64,000 bases of DNA from JAGOEY01 sp017997515 (GTDB taxonomy: Bacteria > Pseudomonadota > Gammaproteobacteria > Burkholderiales > Burkholderiaceae_C): NCBI GenBank assembly GCA_026314275.1, contig CP111109.1, positions 3,534,001 through 3,598,000 of the forward strand, read 5' to 3'. This document shows, piece after piece, positions 53,848 through 62,691 of this stretch. How positions within the stretch are numbered: the stretch's first letter is position 1; the number at the start of each line of letters is the position of its first letter. Both the position numbers and the translations under genes were made by a program. The notes under the pieces were generated by a model. That model was not told where the DNA came from. It did no database searches and saw only the letters and a program-made list of their open reading frames with translations.

Positions 53848-54660
53848 TCAGAGCTGCTGGTGCACCAGTTGCGCCAGCCGCATCAGTTCTTCGCGCGACA
53901 CGGCGCCGCTGAGCGCATAACCAAAACCGTTGTCCACCCAGTAGAAAGAGGGTACGGGGCCGTCGCTGCTGTAGCGGAAGGTGGTTTCCGGCGCGGCCTT
54001 GGCGTCCACGGCACCGAGGTACAGCGTAATACGTTGCCCGGTGGGGTTCTGGAACATGAACTGCGCGCGGGCACCGCCATCGCCGGGCAACAAGCGACCG
54101 CCCACCAGTTCGTAACCCAGCGCAGCCAGCACGGGCACTTTTAATGGCCGGTCCAAGCGTTTGGACAGCCACTGCACCAAGTGGTCCTGCTGTGCCGCCG
54201 TCACTTCAACCGGGTGGCGCACTTCGGGTGAAAACACGGCATGTGCAACCGATGCCTGCTGCACAAAGGCGGGTAAACGGTTGTTCTGGCTGAACTGGCC
54301 TTGGCTGGGTGCGCCGAGCCATTGCCCATGTGCCATCCACCCCACACCAAAGGCCAGTAACACTCCTGCCGCCATGCCACCCCAACGGGCCCACTGGTCA
54401 CGTTGCTGGTGTGTGTGTTCGGCGCGGCGTGCCACGGCGCGCATGGACTCGGGCACGTCTTCGCGCAACACGTTTTGGTGCAGCGCACGCAGGGCATCGC
54501 GCTGGGTTTGCCAGGCACGCAATGTGTCTTGTGCAGTGGTGTCACCGGCCAGACGCTGGTGTGCCGCCGCTTGCCGGTCGGCAGGCAATTGCCCGTCCAC
54601 CAGGGCGTGTAAGGTGTCTGCCAGGTCCGGCGATGGAGTCGAATGGTTGTCCGTGGTCAT
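53848..54660 (-). CDS. Anti-sigma factor, membrane-anchored
   Basis: 270 residues. An N-terminal sigma-binding region (1-85) with LHALVDGQLPADRQAAAHQRLAGD, one membrane helix (about 93-113, MAAGVLLAFGVGWMA), and a periplasmic domain of about 155 residues. It has no cysteine, so it is not a zinc-binding redox type; release is more likely by proteolysis or ligand. It lies six bases after the ECF sigma gene, the usual pairing. Orthologues are annotated as anti-sigma factors of RsiW type. Confidence 0.82.
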   Translation of the reverse strand: MTTDNHSTPSPDLADTLHALVDGQLPADRQAAAHQRLAGDTTAQDTLRAWQTQRDALRALHQNVLREDVPESMRAVARRAEHTHQQRDQWARWGGMAAGVLLAFGVGWMAHGQWLGAPSQGQFSQNNRLPAFVQQASVAHAVFSPEVRHPVEVTAAQQDHLVQWLSKRLDRPLKVPVLAALGYELVGGRLLPGDGGARAQFMFQNPTGQRITLYLGAVDAKAAPETTFRYSSDGPVPSFYWVDNGFGYALSGAVSREELMRLAQLVHQQL

Positions 54661-54666
54661 GGGCGT

Positions 54667-55200
54667 TCACTTCATGCGCCGCAGCGGGGCAGGGGACGAG
54701 AGGGCGGTTGCAGGCACAGGTGCGTTACCTTCCATCAGGGTGCGCAAGCGGCTGCGGGCGCGCGACAGGCGCGACATCACCGTGCCCACCGGCACGCCGG
54801 TGATGCGCGCCACGTCGTCGTACGAAAGGTCTTCGAGTGTGACCAGCAACAGCACTACCCGCTGGTTCTCGGGCAGGCGCAGCAGGCAGCGTTGGAGGTC
54901 GATTGTGTCGGTGCCGTTGGTGTCTGGCGTGGCTGGCTCAATGGCAAGGTCTTCAATGGGAATGGCTACACCCGCCGCAGACTGCCGCACAGCGCGGCGT
55001 ACCTGGTTTACGTACACGTTGTGCATCACAGTGAACAACCACGCCCGCAGGTTGCTGCCCGCGCGCCACAGACGCCACTTGGAACAGGCCCGCTCCAGCG
55101 TGTCCTGCACCAGATCGTCGGCAGCCCACGCGTCCCCGGTCAGCATGCGCGCATACCGGCGCAGGCTGGGGATGTGGTCTTCCAGCGGCGAGTGGTTCAA
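54667..55200 (-). CDS. ECF-type RNA polymerase sigma factor
   Basis: 177 residues. Region 2 (about 8-75): YARMLTGDAWAADDLVQDTLERACSKW and NLRAWLFTVMHNVY; region 4 (about 105-160): LPENQRVVLLLVTLEDLSYDDVARITGVPVGTVMSRLSRAR. The start is a TTG; no ATG lies near the proper N-terminus. Operon order on the minus strand is secreted COG4315 protein, sigma, anti-sigma. The ECF subgroup is not assigned. Confidence 0.93.
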   Translation of the reverse strand: MNHSPLEDHIPSLRRYARMLTGDAWAADDLVQDTLERACSKWRLWRAGSNLRAWLFTVMHNVYVNQVRRAVRQSAAGVAIPIEDLAIEPATPDTNGTDTIDLQRCLLRLPENQRVVLLLVTLEDLSYDDVARITGVPVGTVMSRLSRARSRLRTLMEGNAPVPATALSSPAPLRRMK

Positions 55201-55218
55201 GCGCGCGTCCGGTGGAAA

Positions 55219-55593
55219 TCAGGGTTTGGCAACGTGCCACACGCTGTTTACACCGTCACCGGTTTTGTCGCCGGCTTTGGTGTCTTTCACCCAGTAGTAC
55301 AGCGGCTGGCCCTTGAGTGCCCATTGTTTCTGGCCATCGTCGCGGGTGATGACGGTGTAATCGCCAGCGGGTTTGTCAGCAGCGGTGGCTATGAGTGGGG
55401 GCCAGTTGGTGGCGCAGGGGCCGTTACATGCGGACTTGCCGCTGTTGGCCGTGTCGCGGTCAAACACGTACAAGGTCATGCCGTTGGGGCCCACCAGCAC
55501 GCCGTCTGCGACTTTGGCAGGGCTGCTCTGGGCCATGGACAGCGAACTGGCCAGCAGTGCCAGTGTCAGGAGGGGGATACGCAGCAGTTTCAT
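55219..55593 (-). CDS. Secreted COG4315 repeat protein
   Basis: 124 residues: a signal peptide ending SLSMA, then one pair of repeats, GPNGMTLYVFDRDTANSGKSACNGPCATNWPPL and ITRDDGQKQWALKGQPLYYW, with a conserved Cys pair. This family of secreted or lipoprotein repeats has no known biochemical role but often sits with ECF sigma/anti-sigma pairs in Burkholderiales. GGAG site before the ATG. First gene of the operon, 18 bases ahead of the sigma gene, and downstream of a probable ECF promoter. Confidence 0.85.
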   Translation of the reverse strand: MKLLRIPLLTLALLASSLSMAQSSPAKVADGVLVGPNGMTLYVFDRDTANSGKSACNGPCATNWPPLIATAADKPAGDYTVITRDDGQKQWALKGQPLYYWVKDTKAGDKTGDGVNSVWHVAKP

Positions 55594-55650
55594 GGAGTTC
55601 TCCGGTTCAGGGAAGGTTCTTTGCAGGCATTGGCAGACAGGGTCTGCAAT

Positions 55651-55682
55651 GGGATGAACACCTTCCAGTGCCGGTTTATTCC
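55651..55682 (-). promoter_or_regulatory. Candidate ECF promoter of the COG4315-sigma-anti-sigma operon
   Basis: On the minus strand: GGAATAAA (55675-55682), 15 bases, GTTCATCC (55652-55659), about 60 nt before the COG4315 ATG. GGAAT-type -35 and a non-sigma-70 -10 are typical of ECF promoters. That the encoded sigma factor uses it (autoregulation) is inference. Confidence 0.5.
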
Positions 55683-55736
55683 ATGGCCACGCTGTTTATT
55701 TCTGGATCGGAACCCAGCAGGCAGGCCCGGACCAAT

Positions 55737-56210
55737 TTACCGGCTGCGCGACTTCATGGCGCGCTCAACTTCGCGTTTGCCTTCGCGGTCCTTGATCGTG
55801 TCGCGTTTGTCGTGTTCGGCTTTGCCCTTGGCCAAGGCAATTTCACACTTCACCTTGCCGTCTTTCCAGTGCAGGTTCAGCGGCACCAGGGTGTAGCCTT
55901 TTTGCTCGACCTTGATCGTCAGGCGGCGGATTTCTTCCTTGTGCAGCAGCAGCTTCTTGGTGCGCACGGAATCCGGGTTGACGTGCGTGGACGCAGATTT
56001 GAGCGGGTTGATCTGGCAGCCCATCACAAACATCTCGCCGCCGCGGATCAACACATAACCATCGGTCAGCTGCACCTTGCCTTCACGCAGCGCCTTGACT
56101 TCCCAGCCTTCCAGCACCATGCCTGCCTCGTGGCGCTCTTCAAAGAAATAGTTGTAGGCCGCCTTTTTGTTGTCGGCGATACGGGTGGAGGTTTCGGGTT
56201 TCTTGGCCAT
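55737..56210 (-). CDS. smpB: SsrA-binding protein SmpB
   Basis: 157 residues, full length. IADNKKAAYNYFFEERHEAGMVLEGWEVKALREGKVQLTDGYV and RLLLHKEEIRRLTIKVEQKGYTLVPLNLHWKDGKVKCEIALAKGK are the oligonucleotide-binding barrel; the basic tail KREVERAMKSR is present. With tmRNA it rescues stalled ribosomes. The tmRNA gene is not in this window. Divergent from ratA with 150 bp between. Confidence 0.97.
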   Translation of the reverse strand: MAKKPETSTRIADNKKAAYNYFFEERHEAGMVLEGWEVKALREGKVQLTDGYVLIRGGEMFVMGCQINPLKSASTHVNPDSVRTKKLLLHKEEIRRLTIKVEQKGYTLVPLNLHWKDGKVKCEIALAKGKAEHDKRDTIKDREGKREVERAMKSRSR

Positions 56211-56360
56211 GGTCTTGTTTTATATGAGGCGGAACGGGCGGGATACAACAGCAGAGAAACAAGTGCATCGTGCCTGCCTACAATTCCATGGCGCACACAT
56301 TGTGTGTACCACGTCCGCAAAGCATGATTTTAGGCGTGCTGCGGCTCCCACTTGGAATCA

Positions 56361-56801
56361 ATGAAAACTGTCAATAAGTCCGTTTTGATCTGGTACAGCC
56401 CGGCCGAAATGTATGCGCTGGTCACCCAGGTCGATAAATACCCCGAATTTTTGCCCTGGTGTGACCACGCTCAGGTGCTGGCCACCGATGCCGACGGTGT
56501 CACTGCAGAAGTGGGTATCGCCTTCAGCGGTATCCGCCAGACCTTCACCACCCGCAACACCCATGTGCCGGACCAGAAGGTGGGTATGAAACTGGTCAAG
56601 GGGCCGTTTTCCCAGCTGGAAGGGGAATGGCGTTTTCTGCCGGTTGGCAATGGGTCCGAGCGGGCCTGCCGGGTGGAGCTGACCCTGCACTACGGCTTTG
56701 ACAATGTGGCGCTGGCTGCGTTGGTAGGCCCCGTGTTTGACCGTATCGCCAGCAGCATGGTGGAGGCGTTTGTCGCGCGTGCCGAGCAGGTGTATGGCTG
56801 A
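56361..56801 (+). CDS. ratA: RatA-type START-domain protein (Coq10-like)
   Basis: 146 residues of the polyketide cyclase/START fold: YSPAEMYALVTQVDKYPEFLPWC and a C-terminal FDRIASSMVEAFVARAEQVYG helix. Escherichia coli RatA was reported to block 70S assembly; the same family includes Coq10 ubiquinone-binding proteins, so a quinone role is an alternative. ATG at 56361 is chosen over a TTG three codons upstream. It overlaps rnfH, its usual partner, by eight bases; smpB stands divergent, also usual. Confidence 0.9.
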   Translation: MKTVNKSVLIWYSPAEMYALVTQVDKYPEFLPWCDHAQVLATDADGVTAEVGIAFSGIRQTFTTRNTHVPDQKVGMKLVKGPFSQLEGEWRFLPVGNGSERACRVELTLHYGFDNVALAALVGPVFDRIASSMVEAFVARAEQVYG

Positions 56802-57147
56802 CAGGCCCGCGGTGCATGTGACGGTGGTCTACTCCGCCACAGCGCGGCATGTGGACGAGATACACCTGCACGTCCCGGCTGCCAGTACGCTACAACAGGC
56901 ACTGGACTTGGCTGGCGTTTTGCAGAAGTACCCAGCCCTGCGCTTGGATACGCTGGATGTGGGTGTTTGGGGTAAACCTGCAGAGTTGGCGCAGGGGGTG
57001 CAGGACGGTGACCGCATCGAGATTTACCGCCCTCTGACCGTGGACCCGAAGGTCGCACGGCGCACGCGTTTCAAAGGGCAGGGCGCCCGCGCCACAGGCC
57101 TGTTCGCCCAGAAGCGGCAGGGCGCAAAAGCGGGTTACGGCGGCTGA
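56794..57147 (+). CDS. rnfH: RnfH family ubiquitin-like protein
   Basis: 117 residues of beta-grasp fold: VHVTVVYSATARHVDEIHLHVP, LDTLDVGVWGKPAELAQGVQDGDRIEIYRPLTVDPKVARRTR. RnfH proteins are small proteins of unknown function nearly always beside ratA and smpB. The ATG lies inside the ratA end. The tail KRQGAKAGYGG ends in Gly-Gly, though such ends are not known to be activated in this family. Confidence 0.9.
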   Translation: MADRPAVHVTVVYSATARHVDEIHLHVPAASTLQQALDLAGVLQKYPALRLDTLDVGVWGKPAELAQGVQDGDRIEIYRPLTVDPKVARRTRFKGQGARATGLFAQKRQGAKAGYGG

Positions 57148-57176
57148 GCTGTTAACCGACAAGCTGCCCGGTGAGG

Positions 57177-57710
57177 TTACTTGCAGTCCGACGCAATGAT
57201 GGCGTCGATGCGTTTGCCTTCTGCCGCACGGGCTGCGTCGTCCAAGATGAAGCGTTCGCCCTGGGCATTGGTCTGGGCGATACGTACACCGGAGTCAATC
57301 GTGCTTTTGCCCTGGCGTGCACGGGCGCAGTTGTCTGTGCGCAGCTTGGCCTGTTTGGCGTCTTCGGCCTTTTTGCGGGCTTCTTCAGCGGCTTCTGCTT
57401 GTTTCTTCTTGGCTTCCAGCTCCTTGTCCACGCCACTGGCTTTGGGGGCGGCTGGGGCCGCAGGTGTTGCTGTGGCATTAGGTGCAGCCGCCTCGGACGA
57501 GGCAGGGGCAACGGCCTCTGCCGCTTTGGCACGGCTGCCGGCAGGCTGCTTCAAGATACTTTTTTCAGGAATGTCGAGCGGTGGTGGCCGGTCGCTGAAC
57601 ACTTTGCTGCCATCTTTTTCGATCCACTGCCATTGGGCCATGGCGCTGGTGGTGCCCAGGCAGGCGCACGCGCCAAGTGCCAGGGTCAGAACGATTTTTT
57701 GAAGCTTCAT
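57177..57710 (-). CDS. DUF4124 domain exported protein
   Basis: 177 residues. A signal peptide ending TSAMA, then the DUF4124 core QWQWIEKDGSKVFSDRPPPLDIP, an Ala/Pro-rich linker, a Lys/Glu/Ala coiled-coil helix (about 90-125) and a C-terminal Cys-containing segment (DNCARARQG, IIASDCK) that may form a disulfide. Members are periplasmic proteins of unknown role, common in betaproteobacteria. Convergent with rnfH. Confidence 0.85.
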   Translation of the reverse strand: MKLQKIVLTLALGACACLGTTSAMAQWQWIEKDGSKVFSDRPPPLDIPEKSILKQPAGSRAKAAEAVAPASSEAAAPNATATPAAPAAPKASGVDKELEAKKKQAEAAEEARKKAEDAKQAKLRTDNCARARQGKSTIDSGVRIAQTNAQGERFILDDAARAAEGKRIDAIIASDCK

Positions 57711-57858
57711 GTAACCAAGTTTATCCCTGCTGCTGCAGAAATCCTAGCGTTCGGCGACTTTTACACAGACCCAATCTCACAGGTGTTGGAGGGGCAGCGG
57801 GGCCGCCTCGCCACCTGCGGGCCGCACACAAGTACAATCCGCCTTTTGGAGCTTTGAC

Positions 57859-59328
57859 ATGCGCCTTTTAGGAAAAGCGCTCACCTTCGACGACGTGTTG
57901 TTGGTGCCAGCGTTCTCCCAGGTCCTTCCCAAGGACACATCCCTCGCGACCCGTTTCTCACGCAACATCACTTTGAACCTGCCCCTGGTGTCTGCCGCCA
58001 TGGACACGGTGACAGAGGCGCGATTGGCCATTGCCATTGCGCAAGAGGGCGGAATCGGCATCGTCCACAAAAACCTGACTGCGCAGGAGCAGGCCGCCCA
58101 CGTGGCCAAGGTCAAACGCTACGAGTCGGGCGTGCTGCGCGACCCGGTTGTCATCACCCCAGCCCACACCGTGCTGCAGGTCATGCAGTTGTCGGAAGAA
58201 CTGGGTATCTCCGGTTTCCCGGTCTGTGATGGCGGCAAGGTGGTGGGCTTGGTCACAGGCCGCGATTTGCGCTTTGAAACCCGCCTGGACGTGCCTGTCA
58301 GCCAGATCATGACGCCACGCGAAAAGCTGGTCACCGTGCCGGAAGGTGCCAGCGCCGCCGAAGCCAAGGCCTTGCTGAACAAATACAAACTTGAGCGCCT
58401 GCTGATCGTCAACGACGATTTCGAGCTCAAGGGCCTGATCACTGTCAAGGACATCACCAAACAAACCAGCTTCCCCAACGCCGCCCGCGACGCCGCAGGC
58501 CGTTTGCGTGTGGGGGCTGCCGTGGGTGTGGGTGAAGGTACCGAAGAACGTGTGGAAGCCCTGGTCAAAGCCGGTGTGGATGCCATCGTGGTGGACACGG
58601 CGCATGGCCACAGCAAAGGTGTGATCGATCGGGTGCGCTGGGTCAAACAAAACTACCCGCACATCGATGTCGTCGGCGGCAACATCGCCACCGGTGCAGC
58701 CGCACGCGCGCTGGCCGACGTGGGTGCCGACGCTGTCAAGGTAGGCATTGGCCCCGGCTCCATCTGCACCACCCGTATCGTGGCCGGTGTGGGTGTGCCC
58801 CAGGTGATGGCCATCGACAGCGTGGCAACCGCACTGCTGGGCACCGGTGTGCCGCTGATCGCCGACGGCGGTATCCGTTATTCGGGCGACATTGCCAAGG
58901 CTATTGCCGCCGGTGCCAGCACCGTGATGATGGGCGGCATGTTTGCCGGCACCGAAGAAGCGCCGGGTGAAGTCATCCTGTACCAGGGCCGCAGCTACAA
59001 AAGCTACCGTGGCATGGGCTCCATCGGGGCGATGCAGCAAGGCAGTGCCGACCGTTACTTCCAGGAGTCGAGCACGGGCAACCCGAATGCCGACAAGCTG
59101 GTGCCCGAAGGTATTGAAGGCCGTGTGCCCTACAAAGGCTCTGTTGTGTCCATCATTTTCCAGATGGCCGGCGGTGTGCGGGCCAGCATGGGCTACTGCG
59201 GCTGTGCCACCATCGAAGACATGAAAAACCAGGCCGAGTTTGTCGAGATCACCTCGGCCGGTATCCGCGAAAGCCATGTCCACGATGTGCAGATCACCAA
59301 AGAAGCGCCCAACTACCGTTCGGAGTAA
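57859..59328 (+). CDS. guaB: Inosine-5'-monophosphate dehydrogenase
   Basis: 489 residues, full length. TIM barrel with LTFDDVLLVPAFS at the start, catalytic Cys303 in GIGPGSICTTR, and the flap/Arg segment near GYCGCATIED; two CBS domains are inserted (about 95-205). Oxidises IMP to XMP, the first committed step to GMP. TTGGAG site before the ATG. A terminator stands between it and guaA, which is 66 bp further. Confidence 0.98.
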   Translation: MRLLGKALTFDDVLLVPAFSQVLPKDTSLATRFSRNITLNLPLVSAAMDTVTEARLAIAIAQEGGIGIVHKNLTAQEQAAHVAKVKRYESGVLRDPVVITPAHTVLQVMQLSEELGISGFPVCDGGKVVGLVTGRDLRFETRLDVPVSQIMTPREKLVTVPEGASAAEAKALLNKYKLERLLIVNDDFELKGLITVKDITKQTSFPNAARDAAGRLRVGAAVGVGEGTEERVEALVKAGVDAIVVDTAHGHSKGVIDRVRWVKQNYPHIDVVGGNIATGAAARALADVGADAVKVGIGPGSICTTRIVAGVGVPQVMAIDSVATALLGTGVPLIADGGIRYSGDIAKAIAAGASTVMMGGMFAGTEEAPGEVILYQGRSYKSYRGMGSIGAMQQGSADRYFQESSTGNPNADKLVPEGIEGRVPYKGSVVSIIFQMAGGVRASMGYCGCATIEDMKNQAEFVEITSAGIRESHVHDVQITKEAPNYRSE

Positions 59329-59354
59329 GCGTTAACCGGTCAGCCGTTCCCATC

Positions 59355-59381
59355 CGGGCAGCCGAAGCGCTGCCCGTTTTT
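59355..59381 (+). terminator. Intrinsic terminator between guaB and guaA
   Basis: CGGGCAG, loop CCGAAGCG, CTGCCCG, then TTTTTC. Seven-bp GC-rich stem. It would reduce read-through into guaA, whose ATG is 13 bases past the T-tract. Confidence 0.8.
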
Positions 59382-59394
59382 CATTTTTGATGCC

Positions 59395-61011
59395 ATGTCC
59401 ACCCACCAAAAAATCCTGATCCTCGACTTCGGCTCGCAAGTCACCCAGCTCATCGCCCGCCGTGTGCGTGATGCCCATGTGTTTTGTGAAGTCCATCCCT
59501 GTGATGTGACGGACGCGTGGATTCGTGATTACGCGGCGGATGGCAAGCTGAAGGGCATTATCCTGTCCGGCAGCCACGCCAGCGTGACCGAAGACAGCAC
59601 CGACCGCGCGCCCCAGGCCGTGTTCGACCTGGGCGTGCCAGTGCTGGGTATCTGCTACGGCATGCAGACCATGGCGCAGCAGCTCGGTGGCAAAGTGGAA
59701 ACCGGCCACACCCGCGAATTCGGCCATGCCAGCGTGCGTGCCCGGGGCCACACGGCTTTGCTGAAAGATATTGCCGACTTCACCACACCCGAGGGTGAGG
59801 GTATGCTCAACGTGTGGATGAGCCACGGCGACAAGGTCACCGAAATGCCGCCCGGTTTCAAGCTGATGGCCAGCACCGACAGCTGCCCCATCGCCGGCAT
59901 GGCAGACGAGGCCCGCCGCTTCTACGCTGTGCAGTTCCACCCTGAAGTCACCCACACCGTGCAAGGCCAGGCGCTGCTGAACCGTTTTGTGCTGGACATC
60001 TGCGCCACCCGGCCCGACTGGATCATGGGTGATTACATCGCCGAGGCGGTCGCCCGCATCCGCGAACAGGTGGGCGACGAAGAGGTGATTCTGGGCTTGT
60101 CCGGCGGTGTGGATTCCAGTGTGGCTGCGGCCCTGATTCACCGCGCTATTGGTGACCAACTGACCTGCGTGTTTGTGGACCACGGCCTGCTGCGCCTGAA
60201 CGAAGGCGACATGGTGATGGACATGTTCGTAGGCAAGTTACACGCCAAGGTGATCCGCGCCGATGCCAGCGAGTTGTTCCTGGGCAAGCTGGCCGGTGTG
60301 AGCGACCCCGAAGCCAAACGCAAGATCATCGGCGGCGAATTCGTCACCGTGTTTAAACAAGAGGCTGCCAAGCTCAAAGGCGAAGGTGCCAAGGGTGCCA
60401 AGTGGCTGGCGCAAGGCACGATTTACCCCGACGTCATCGAGTCCGGCGGTGCCAAGAGCAAAAAAGCCGTCACCATCAAGAGCCACCACAACGTAGGTGG
60501 TTTGCCCGAGCAACTCGGCCTGAAGCTGCTGGAGCCCCTGCGCGAACTGTTCAAGGACGAAGTGCGTGAGCTGGGCGTGGCCCTGGGCCTGCCCTACAAC
60601 ATGGTCTACCGCCACCCGTTCCCCGGCCCCGGCCTGGGCGTGCGGATTCTGGGCGAGGTCAAGAAGGAATACGCCGACCTGCTGCGCCGCGCGGACGCCA
60701 TCTTTATTGAAGAGCTGCACAACTTCAAAGACGAAGCCACCGGAAAAACCTGGTACCAGCTGACCAGCCAGGCCTTCACCGTGTTCCTGCCCGTCAAGAG
60801 CGTGGGCGTGATGGGTGATGGCCGCACCTACGACTACGTGGTGGCCTTGCGCGCCGTGCAGACCAGCGACTTCATGACCGCCGACTGGGCCGAGCTGCCC
60901 TACGCGCTGCTCAAGAAGGTGTCGGGACGCATCATCAACGAGGTGCGCGGCATCAACCGCGTGACGTACGACGTGAGCAGCAAGCCCCCGGCCACTATTG
61001 AGTGGGAGTGA
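59395..61011 (+). CDS. guaA: GMP synthase (glutamine-hydrolysing)
   Basis: 538 residues: class I glutamine amidotransferase (1-200) with Cys87 in GICYGMQ and the FHPEVTHT His/Glu; ATP pyrophosphatase (about 205-400) with P-loop LGLSGGVDSSVAA; C-terminal dimerisation domain (about 410-538) ending PPATIEWE. Aminates XMP to GMP. Pairs with guaB upstream. No obvious Shine-Dalgarno, as the guaB terminator lies just ahead. Confidence 0.98.
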   Translation: MSTHQKILILDFGSQVTQLIARRVRDAHVFCEVHPCDVTDAWIRDYAADGKLKGIILSGSHASVTEDSTDRAPQAVFDLGVPVLGICYGMQTMAQQLGGKVETGHTREFGHASVRARGHTALLKDIADFTTPEGEGMLNVWMSHGDKVTEMPPGFKLMASTDSCPIAGMADEARRFYAVQFHPEVTHTVQGQALLNRFVLDICATRPDWIMGDYIAEAVARIREQVGDEEVILGLSGGVDSSVAAALIHRAIGDQLTCVFVDHGLLRLNEGDMVMDMFVGKLHAKVIRADASELFLGKLAGVSDPEAKRKIIGGEFVTVFKQEAAKLKGEGAKGAKWLAQGTIYPDVIESGGAKSKKAVTIKSHHNVGGLPEQLGLKLLEPLRELFKDEVRELGVALGLPYNMVYRHPFPGPGLGVRILGEVKKEYADLLRRADAIFIEELHNFKDEATGKTWYQLTSQAFTVFLPVKSVGVMGDGRTYDYVVALRAVQTSDFMTADWAELPYALLKKVSGRIINEVRGINRVTYDVSSKPPATIEWE

Positions 61012-61016
61012 GGCGA

Positions 61017-61060
61017 GGCTTCCAGTGGCGTTTAACAACGTCCTGGAGGCTGACTTTTTT
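61017..61060 (+). terminator. Probable terminator after guaA
   Basis: GGCTTCCAG and CTGGAGGCT arms (two G-U pairs) with a 17-base loop, then GACTTTTTT. The T-run supports termination; the large loop lowers confidence. Confidence 0.6.
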
Positions 61061-61126
61061 AATGCCCAGTAGTTGTTGATTCAGCCGCACTGCGTTGCCA
61101 TGCGTTGTGCCGTCTGAATGTGGGTG

Positions 61127-62041
61127 TCAGAACACCGACAAGCCCGTGCGGGCCACAAACAGCTCCAGCGCTTTACGCCCCAGCAGCGAGTTGCCCGTGG
61201 CGTCCAGCGCAGGCGACCAGACGCACAGTGTGAGCCGGTCAGGCACCACGGCCACAATGCCGCCGCCCACGCCGCTTTTGCAGGGCAGGCCGATCAGGAA
61301 CGCAAACTCACCCGCCGCGTCGTAGGTACCGCAGGTCAGCATGAGTGAATTGATGCGCCGGGCCTGGCGTTCGGTGACGACCTAGCGTTCGGGCAGGTAA
61401 GGGTGGGTGCCGTCACGGCACAGGTAACCCGTGGCGCGTGCGAGCTGCAGGCAGTTCATCTCGATGGCGCAGTGGTGAAAGTACACGTCCAGCACCGTCG
61501 CCACGTCGTTGTCGATCTTGCCAAAACTCTTCATGAAGTTGGCCAGCGCCACATTGCGGTAGCCCGTGGAGGCTTCTGACGCGGCCACTTCGGGGTCGTA
61601 GCGAATGGCTTCGTTACACACGCTGGAGAGCTGCGCCAGCATCTCGACTTTGCCTTCGCAGTGGCTGACCAGCCGGTCGGTCACCGCAATAGCACCCGCA
61701 TTGATGAAGGGGTTGCGCGGCACACCCAGTTCATTCTCCAGCTGCACCAGCAAGTTGAAAGGGTTGCCCGAGGGTTCCCGCCCGATACGCTCCCACAGCG
61801 TGTCACCCATCAGGCGCATGCCGATGGTCAACGCAAACAGCTTCGAAATACTCTGGATAGAAAACGGCGTCAACGCGTCCCCCGCCGCAGCCTCCTGGCC
61901 ATCAAACGTGCGCAGGGCAATGCCAAACTGGTTGGCAGGCACGCGGGCCAGCGCGGGAATGTAGTTGGCTACGGCGCCTTCGAGACCCAGGTGGGGGCGC
62001 AGTGTGGCAACAATTTCTTCAAGGATGGGCTGGAAGTTCAT
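61127..62041 (-). pseudogene. glsA: Glutaminase interrupted by an in-frame amber codon
   Basis: The minus-strand frame from ATG 62041 to the stop at 61127 would encode about 304 residues, the normal size of the serine-dependent glutaminase. SIQSISKLFAL gives the S-x-x-K pair (Ser64, Lys67) and NPFINAGAIAV the next block. Codon 220 (61384-61382) is TAG, directly after HPYLPER; the same frame continues without any shift as VVTERQARRINSLMLTCGTYD and KSGVGGGIVAVVPD. The truncated product would lack the TCGTYD and GVGGGI active-site parts. A single CAG to TAG change explains it. It may be a real pseudogene, a strain-specific mutation, suppressed read-through, or a sequencing error. The enzyme would convert glutamine to glutamate. 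Confidence 0.87.
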
Positions 62042-62172
62042 TTGAGCTTTTTGTCTGGGCAAGGTCGGCACGGAGCGCTGCAGTGCAATGGGTTTGGCGC
62101 ACATTGTCCGCGTAAATCCACGGCATACCGACCCTGCCGGTGGGCGTGGTTGGTGGCGCGTTACCATTGCCC

Positions 62173-62523
62173 ATGAGAAAAACTTTTCCCCTGACCATTG
62201 AAGGCAAGAACCGCGACCGCGTTCTGGACGCCGTCAAACACGAGATCCGCAAGTACATCAAGCGCGAACGCCGCCGTGTGGTGCCCGAGGGCGCCGACTA
62301 CTGGGACTTCGACTGCCGCTTTGGCGTCACCCAGGAAGCCGCCGAAGTGGTGCACTTGTCTGCCCTGATCGGCCAGATCGACGTAGTCGCCCGCGAAGGC
62401 GGCAACCAGGCCTACGTAGAAATCCTGGCCAAACCCGCCACCCGCAAAGCTCGCCCCCCAGGTGCCCCCCGTACCGGTGCCAATGTGCTGGAAGACGATC
62501 TGGATAACCCCGAAAATCATTAA
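62173..62523 (+). CDS. DUF6172 family protein
   Basis: 116 residues. RKTFPLTIEGKNRDRVLDAVKHEIRKYIKRERRR at the start is highly basic; EGADYWDFDCRFG and LIGQIDVVAREGG follow, with a Pro/Arg tail. I recall similar proteins under DUF6172, of unknown function. The ATG at 62173 begins the conserved part; an earlier in-frame start at 62140 adds eleven residues. No partner gene suggests a role. Confidence 0.72.
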   Translation: MRKTFPLTIEGKNRDRVLDAVKHEIRKYIKRERRRVVPEGADYWDFDCRFGVTQEAAEVVHLSALIGQIDVVAREGGNQAYVEILAKPATRKARPPGAPRTGANVLEDDLDNPENH

Positions 62524-62551
62524 CAAAGGGTTCGCACAGCGACGAACCTCA

Positions 62552-62683
62552 GTGGCAAAGCGTGCAAAGCACGCAAGGCACTGTTCCAGCAGACACCACG
62601 GATCTGGCTCCGCCAGGCCGTAGGTGTTGCCCCCTGCAAGGGGGAAGGAGCAGCGGAACGAAGTCCGCGAAGCCTGGGGGTGT
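62552..62683 (-). repeat. Element A, copy 6 (reverse orientation)
   Basis: On the minus strand: CCCCCAGGCTTCG start, hairpin 1 (62630-62644), hairpin 2 (62592-62628; AACACC/GGTGTC, ACGG/CCGT, CTGGC/GCCAG around GGA), and hairpin 3 (62552-62581; GTG/CAC outer, GCGTGC/GCACGC inner around TTT, with a T-rich internal loop as in copy 1). It lies between two convergent genes and fills most of a 168-bp gap. Confidence 0.9.
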
Positions 62684-62691
62684 TCAACAAG

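Noticed and set aside
54161..55896. Plus-strand open frames of 378 and 417 codons opposite the sigma and anti-sigma genes
   Set aside because: No motifs, Arg/Val-rich composition, and full overlap with genes that have clear domains.
55737..56210. tmRNA gene expected near smpB
   Set aside because: No sequence with the tmRNA tRNA-like ends was seen around smpB.
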